A stretch of 10,953 nt of DNA from Syntrophaceae bacterium UBA1062 (GTDB taxonomy: Bacteria; Desulfobacterota; Desulfomonilia; UBA1062): the NCBI GenBank assembly GCA_002316295.1, contig DCDF01000117.1, forward strand, positions 1 to 10,953, written 5' to 3'. The notes under the pieces were generated by a model. It did no database searches, was not told the DNA's origin, and saw nothing but the letters and a program-made list of their open reading frames with translations. The position numbers were made by a program, and so were the translations under genes. Below are positions 7,435 to 10,953 of this stretch, one piece after another (the first letter of the stretch is position 1; every line of letters begins with the position of its first letter).

Positions 7435-9186
7435 TCAGCCTGTTGCTTCTCTGTGGGGCGAACCGGCGGCGAGGGGAAGGGTGATCGTGAAGGTGGTGCC
7501 CCCGTACGGCCTGCTCGTAACGCTGATCGTCCCCTTGTGCAGGGTGACGACGTGCTTGACGATGGACAGTCCGAGCCCGGTGCCTCCCAGCTTGCGCGAC
7601 CTGGACTTGTCGACAGCGTAGAACCGTTCGAAGATCCTTCCCAGGTGCTCCCGGGGGATGCCGATACCGGTATCGGCGACCTTGACGACCGCAATGTTCT
7701 GCGAGCTTCCGAAGGAGACCGTGATGCCGCCTTGCTCTGTGTATTTGACTGCATTGTCGATGAGGTTGGTGAGCAGCTGCTCGAGCCGGTAGGCATCGCC
7801 CCTGATGATCACGTCCTGCTGCGGGCCCTCGATCTTAGCGGCCAGGTTCTTGGCCTTGAGCGCCGGTCCGAACAGGGCGAGGGTTTCCTCGATCAACCCT
7901 CTGAGAGACACATCTTCCGCATCGAGCCTGACCTCTCCGGATTCGAGCCCGGAAAGCTCCATGAGATCGTTGATGATGTTGATGAGCCTGTCTGTATGGT
8001 TCTTGATGATCTCGAGATACTCCGCGCTGCCGTCCGAGCGCTTCTCCAAGAGCGTCTCGGTAAAGCCCTTGATGGCGGTGAGCGGTGTGCGCAGCTCGTG
8101 GGATACGTTCACCACCAGGTCCCTCTTGATCTTTTCCAGGCGCTTCATCTCCGTGATGTCGTGCATGAGCACCACCCGCGCTTTACCGGAGCTTACAGGG
8201 GTGACGCTGCACAGATAGACCTTGTCATCGATGTCAACGGTATCGGTTGCCTGCTGCCGCGAGGCCCGCTCGATCAGGTTGTTCAGCTGCGGCGATCTGA
8301 CGATCTCCCAGTAGTATCTCCCGAGAACTTTGCCTGTGCCGAATAGTCTCTCCGCACTGCTGTTGGCCAGTCTGACCCGCCCCTTCTCGTCGAGTGCCAG
8401 GAGGGCTTCGGCCATGGACGAGACGATGCCTTCCAGCTCTTCCTTGCTGCTCGCGAGCTCGGCAAACGAGCCTTCGAGCCGTTCCGCCATATTGTTGAAG
8501 CTCTCGGCAAGTTCCTGGATCTCATCGCCGGTCCTCAACCAGACACGCTCTTTGAAGTCGCCCTCCGCAAGCCTCCTCGACGCCCTGCTCAACCGCCGGA
8601 TAGGGCTGGAGACCGCATGGGAAAACAAAAGAGCGATGAGGAGAGAAAACAGGATGATGATCGATGCGAGCACGAGCAAATCCGTTCTCATGGCGCCCAG
8701 GAGGATCTGGATATCCTCAAGCGGTATGCTCAGGCGTAGAACGGCCGTGATTCCCCCTGTCGTCTCGAGGGGCAGGGCCACATAGAGCATATCCCTGCCC
8801 AGGGTGGTGCTGTAGCGGATCGATTGTCCCATGGAGCCGGTAAGGGCCGCCAGCACCTCGGGCCGGCGGCGGTGGTTTTCCATGGACGCCGCCGTGTTGT
8901 CCGAGTCCGCAAGCACCTTTCCCAGACCGTGTATGACGGTGATCCGCGCCTGTACGTCCCTGCTCACGGCTGAGATCAGAGCATTGAGCTCTTCGGGCTG
9001 CCCGTTTTCCATCAGCGGCCTGATCTGATGGCTGAGCGCAAGGCCGATTCTGTGGAGGTCTCGGGTCGAGGTCTCGATCGAATGGGCATGGAACGATCGA
9101 AGCATGAACATGAGCATCAGGCCTGCGACTACGAGGACCAGCAGGAGGTAGCTCATGGACAGCTTGAAGAAGACGGGCCGTTTCAT
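7435..9186 (-). CDS. phoR: Phosphate regulon sensor histidine kinase PhoR
   Basis: The 583-residue kinase has an N-terminal membrane helix (about 11-29), an extracytoplasmic region (about 30-166), a second helix (about 168-190), a HAMP linker (about 191-245), and a PAS domain (about 250-345). The HisKA domain has the phospho-accepting H363 in VSHELRTPLTAIKGF. The ATPase domain has the N box LLTNLIDNAVKY (471-482), G1 DTGIG (505-509), F box FERF (519-522) and G2 GGTGLGLS (534-541). All catalytic motifs are intact. This TM-sensor-TM-HAMP-PAS kinase layout next to pst genes is that of PhoR, which phosphorylates PhoB when phosphate is scarce. Its ATG overlaps the phoB stop in an ATGA, so it was translationally coupled to phoB. 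That partner is now broken. Confidence 0.94.
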   Translation of the reverse strand: MKRPVFFKLSMSYLLLVLVVAGLMLMFMLRSFHAHSIETSTRDLHRIGLALSHQIRPLMENGQPEELNALISAVSRDVQARITVIHGLGKVLADSDNTAASMENHRRRPEVLAALTGSMGQSIRYSTTLGRDMLYVALPLETTGGITAVLRLSIPLEDIQILLGAMRTDLLVLASIIILFSLLIALLFSHAVSSPIRRLSRASRRLAEGDFKERVWLRTGDEIQELAESFNNMAERLEGSFAELASSKEELEGIVSSMAEALLALDEKGRVRLANSSAERLFGTGKVLGRYYWEIVRSPQLNNLIERASRQQATDTVDIDDKVYLCSVTPVSSGKARVVLMHDITEMKRLEKIKRDLVVNVSHELRTPLTAIKGFTETLLEKRSDGSAEYLEIIKNHTDRLINIINDLMELSGLESGEVRLDAEDVSLRGLIEETLALFGPALKAKNLAAKIEGPQQDVIIRGDAYRLEQLLTNLIDNAVKYTEQGGITVSFGSSQNIAVVKVADTGIGIPREHLGRIFERFYAVDKSRSRKLGGTGLGLSIVKHVVTLHKGTISVTSRPYGGTTFTITLPLAAGSPHREATG

Positions 9187-9634
9187 AATTCCAGCTTGCA
9201 GCCTATCCCCCGGATGTTGACGATGAATCTGTCTGTCGGGCCGAGCTTGTCCCTGATGTTCTTCATATGCACGTCCACGGTCCTGCCGAGCACCGCCTTC
9301 TCGTCACCCCAGAGGCGGTCGAGGATTTTCTCCCGGCTGAACACCTTGCCGGCATTCGATGCGAGCAGATGCAGGACCTTGAACTCTGCAGGGACAGAAG
9401 TGCGGCTGTATCGCCGACTCGGACCTCGAATCTCTCCGGGTCGATGATCAGAGCCCCGCCGATGGTGATGAGCCTTTCGGATTCATGGCCTCTCCCTCGC
9501 AGCACCGCCCTCACCCGGGCCGCGAGCTCGCGGGGGGAAAAAGACTTGGTGATATTGTAATCGACCCTCATGTACAGCTCAACCGGACAGAGGATATCGG
9601 GCTCGTCGTCCAGCACTGATATACGTATACTCAT
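9183..9634 (-). pseudogene. phoB: Broken phoB: OmpR-family response regulator with an internal receiver deletion and a frameshift
   Basis: The gene opens correctly (MSIRISVLDDEPDIL, with the acidic pocket D9-D10), but by residue 24 it jumps to DYNITKSFSPRELAARVRAVL, which is the receiver's last strand and helix around the conserved lysine. About 75-80 residues are missing, including the phospho-accepting aspartate and the conserved Thr/Ser. The frame then runs through the linker to VGDTAA and shifts by one base near 9399-9400. In the other frame the winged-helix domain continues cleanly: VPAEFKVLHLL, then FSREKILDRLWGD, GRTVDVHMKNIRDKLG and IVNIRGIGCKLEL, ending in TGA at 9183-9185 inside the phoR start. 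An intact PhoB has about 230 residues; only 452 bases remain here. No strong ribosome site precedes the ATG at 9634; a GTG at 9649 is an alternative. Misassembly is the main alternative explanation. Confidence 0.85.
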
Positions 9635-9674
9635 AGGCCCAGAACACACCCTTTATTGCATGTTCTTTCCTGCC

Positions 9675-9717
9675 TGCCGCAAACAGCGGCATCTGTCAAT
9701 CATTTTCACGATGATTG
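9675..9717. repeat. Two adjacent inverted repeats upstream of phoB
   Basis: TGCCGC (9675-9680) and GCGGCA (9686-9691) form a stem with a 5-base loop. Six bases on, CAATCAT (9697-9703) and ATGATTG (9711-9717) form another 7-bp pair with a 7-base gap. They lie 41-83 bases upstream of the phoB start, where an operator or leader stem would be. A TTGACA on the - strand (9699-9694) overlaps the second repeat but has no matching -10 at 16-18 bases. The remainder of 9718-9870 is GC-rich and shows nothing I recognise. Confidence 0.4.
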
Positions 9718-9873
9718 CCCTCTCGATCCCGGCGCGAAGGGGCTCACCTCAACATGCGTGCGGTCCGTTCCGCAGAGGTTTCAGGACAAAGGGCCGGGGC
9801 GGGGAGGGCGGCGGAGCAATTCTTCGACGCCCCGATGCTTCCCGTGCGGGATACTTCGTGAACATCAACAAGG

Positions 9874-9886
9874 GATCACTGTGATC
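9874..9886. repeat. Operator-like inverted repeat upstream of the peptidase gene
   Basis: GATCAC-T-GTGATC is a perfect 6-bp inverted repeat with a one-base centre, 12 bases upstream of the -35-like TTGAAA at 9898. This is a typical place for a regulator site, but I cannot match it to a known regulator. Confidence 0.35.
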
Positions 9887-9897
9887 GCTACTGGGCC

Positions 9898-9926
9898 TTG
9901 AAAAGTTCCGCCCGTTCTAGTACGGA
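9898..9926 (+). promoter_or_regulatory. Weak promoter candidate for the peptidase gene
   Basis: TTGAAA (9898-9903) matches the -35 consensus at five of six positions. After 17 bases comes TACGGA (9921-9926), a poor -10. It is the best sigma-70-like pair I can see in the 90 bases before the start codon at 9978, and the leader would be about 45 bases. The weak -10 means it would need an activator or may not be real. Confidence 0.25.
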
Positions 9927-9977
9927 TGAACACAGGCTTGAAACCTGAGAGAAACTTGTCTGAAAGAGGAGCGTATC

Positions 9978-10953
9978 ATGACGAACAAATCCGGTATGGC
10001 TGCCGTGTCTATTATTCTCTTGATTCTGGTGATCGCAATTCCCGGGCTCATCTATTATTTCTTCGAGTGGGAAAAACCCCAGGTGAGAATGGATACTGAT
10101 CTCACTATCATCGGCCGGCAGAAGGAGGTGTCCATCACCTTTGCGGACAGGCGGAGCGGAATCCGTGACTTCAAGGTCGTTCTCGTCCAGCAGCAGAGTG
10201 AATTCGGCGTGGCATCTCTCGATATCCCGCAAAAGGGTGTTTTCGAAAAGACCGTGACCCTGGAGATCGCACCCAAAAAGCTCGGGCTCAAGGACGGTGA
10301 TGCGGTTCTCAAGATCCAGGCGCGGGACTTCTCCCCGCTCAAGAATGCAGCGGTCCTCGAGATCCCGGTCAAGATCGATTCCGTCATCCCGCGTGTCTCG
10401 CTGTTGACGAGGGCGCATAACGTAAATCCCGGCGGCTCGTGTCTGGCGCTGTACAGCGTGAACAAGAACGTCAAGCGCAGCGGCGTCGCCTGCGGGGACC
10501 TGTTCTTCCAGGGATACCCTGTCCGTGAGGGCGCCACGACTCTCTATGTGTGCTACTTCGCCGTCCCCATAAACGTTTCACGCTCAACGCCCATGAGCGT
10601 GATGGTGGAGGATGCCGCAGGCAACAATGCAGGTACAGCTATCCCCTTTTATGTCAGGACCGCCCATAAGTTTCGTGACGACACGGTGACGGTCGGGCCC
10701 GAATTTGTCAAGGGCATGGCCGCGGAGTTCCAGCAGGTGGATGCCGATCTCGAAGGCAGGCTGCCCGAAGAGGTATTCAAGCATCTGAACACCACCTTCC
10801 GGGAAGAAAACCACAGAAAGATCAGGACCGTCTGCAGCGACTCCGATACGAAGCAGCTCTGGCAGGGCACGTTCATCAGGATGCCGAACACCGCTCCCAA
10901 GGCCCTTTTCGGCGACAGGAGGACCTACCGCTACCAGGGGATGGATATGGGGT
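9978..10953 (+). CDS. Membrane-anchored M23-type murein endopeptidase, N-terminal part (runs off the window)
   Basis: The frame stays open for 325 codons to the window edge. GAGGAG lies six bases before the ATG. Residues about 8-28 form one membrane helix after a short positive N terminus, and FEWEKP follows at the outer face. The next ~270 residues look like beta-rich extracytoplasmic domains. The last visible stretch, TFIRMPNTAPKALFGDRRTYRYQG, resembles, from memory, the segment that precedes the LytM/M23 zinc-peptidase domain in a family common in Desulfobacterota, in which an HxGxD metal site follows soon after. That site is beyond the window, so catalytic competence cannot be judged. Such enzymes cut peptidoglycan cross-bridges in the envelope. 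The gene is divergent from phoB, and nothing in the sequence ties it to phosphate control. Confidence 0.75.
   Translation, partial: MTNKSGMAAVSIILLILVIAIPGLIYYFFEWEKPQVRMDTDLTIIGRQKEVSITFADRRSGIRDFKVVLVQQQSEFGVASLDIPQKGVFEKTVTLEIAPKKLGLKDGDAVLKIQARDFSPLKNAAVLEIPVKIDSVIPRVSLLTRAHNVNPGGSCLALYSVNKNVKRSGVACGDLFFQGYPVREGATTLYVCYFAVPINVSRSTPMSVMVEDAAGNNAGTAIPFYVRTAHKFRDDTVTVGPEFVKGMAAEFQQVDADLEGRLPEEVFKHLNTTFREENHRKIRTVCSDSDTKQLWQGTFIRMPNTAPKALFGDRRTYRYQGMDMG

Noticed and set aside
7453..8346. A 297-codon + strand open frame opposite the kinase domain of phoR.
   Set aside because: It is a mirror of the HisKA and ATPase coding region, with no recognisable motif and no ribosome site.
9380..9420. Programmed ribosomal frameshift in phoB.
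   Set aside because: There is no slippery heptamer or following stem at the shift point, and the receiver core is missing anyway, so decay or sequencing error is simpler.
9694..9699. Perfect -35 hexamer TTGACA on the - strand ahead of phoB.
   Set aside because: No acceptable -10 hexamer lies 16-18 bases downstream; the sequence there is GC-rich (CAGGCA).
9693..9709. CTGTCA followed by TTTTCAC, resembling an E. coli-type PHO box upstream of phoB.
   Set aside because: The two units are 10 bp apart rather than 11, the second matches the consensus poorly, and the orientation is away from phoB. It is better explained by the overlapping inverted repeat.
9570..9884. A 104-codon + strand frame covering the phoB start and the intergenic spacer.
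   Set aside because: It overlaps the phoB N-terminal remnant, has Arg/Gly-rich low-complexity content in the GC-rich patch, and no family resemblance or ribosome site.

Overview
The window is GC-rich bacterial chromosome and looks ordinary and core-like rather than accessory. A system II cytochrome c maturation pair (ResB plus the WWD-domain partner), a phoB-phoR-pstSCAB-phoU cluster and a membrane-anchored M23 endopeptidase of a type common in these groups suggest a Gram-negative anaerobe or facultative organism, perhaps Desulfobacterota ('Deltaproteobacteria') or Nitrospirota. That placement is an inference from gene content only. I see no rRNA, tRNA, CRISPR array, insertion sequence, phage gene or integrase.

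Layout. Bases 1-31 may hold the last codons of a + strand gene, followed by a hairpin (47-83). Next, on the - strand, come ccsB (175-975) and resB (972-2084), which overlap by 4 bp and together carry heme across the membrane and attach it to apocytochromes c. A ~400-base divergent region (2085-2487) holds a strong hairpin, a short palindrome and a promoter candidate for ycgN (2488-2946, +), a Cys-rich putative metal-binding protein.

From 9634 down to 3038, everything on the - strand belongs to phosphate sensing and uptake, in transcription order: phoB (broken), phoR, pstS, pstC, pstA, pstB, phoU. PstS captures phosphate outside the inner membrane, PstC and PstA form the channel, PstB powers it, and PhoU links the transporter to the sensor kinase PhoR. 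Two 11-bp-spaced TTAAGA elements (TCTTAA on the coding strand) upstream of pstS look like a PHO box.

The most notable point is that phoB (9183-9634) appears to be a pseudogene. Most of the receiver domain, including the phosphorylated aspartate, is missing through an in-frame internal deletion, and a second lesion, a 1-base frameshift, separates the remnant from an otherwise well-preserved DNA-binding domain. PhoR, the Pst transporter, PhoU and the PHO box all look intact. Either an unlinked regulator has taken over, or the lesions are recent, or the assembly is wrong here.

A 343-base spacer (9635-9977) with several inverted repeats separates phoB from a divergent M23-type peptidase gene (9978 to the window end), which is cut off before its catalytic domain. 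I found no convincing undescribed system in this window.
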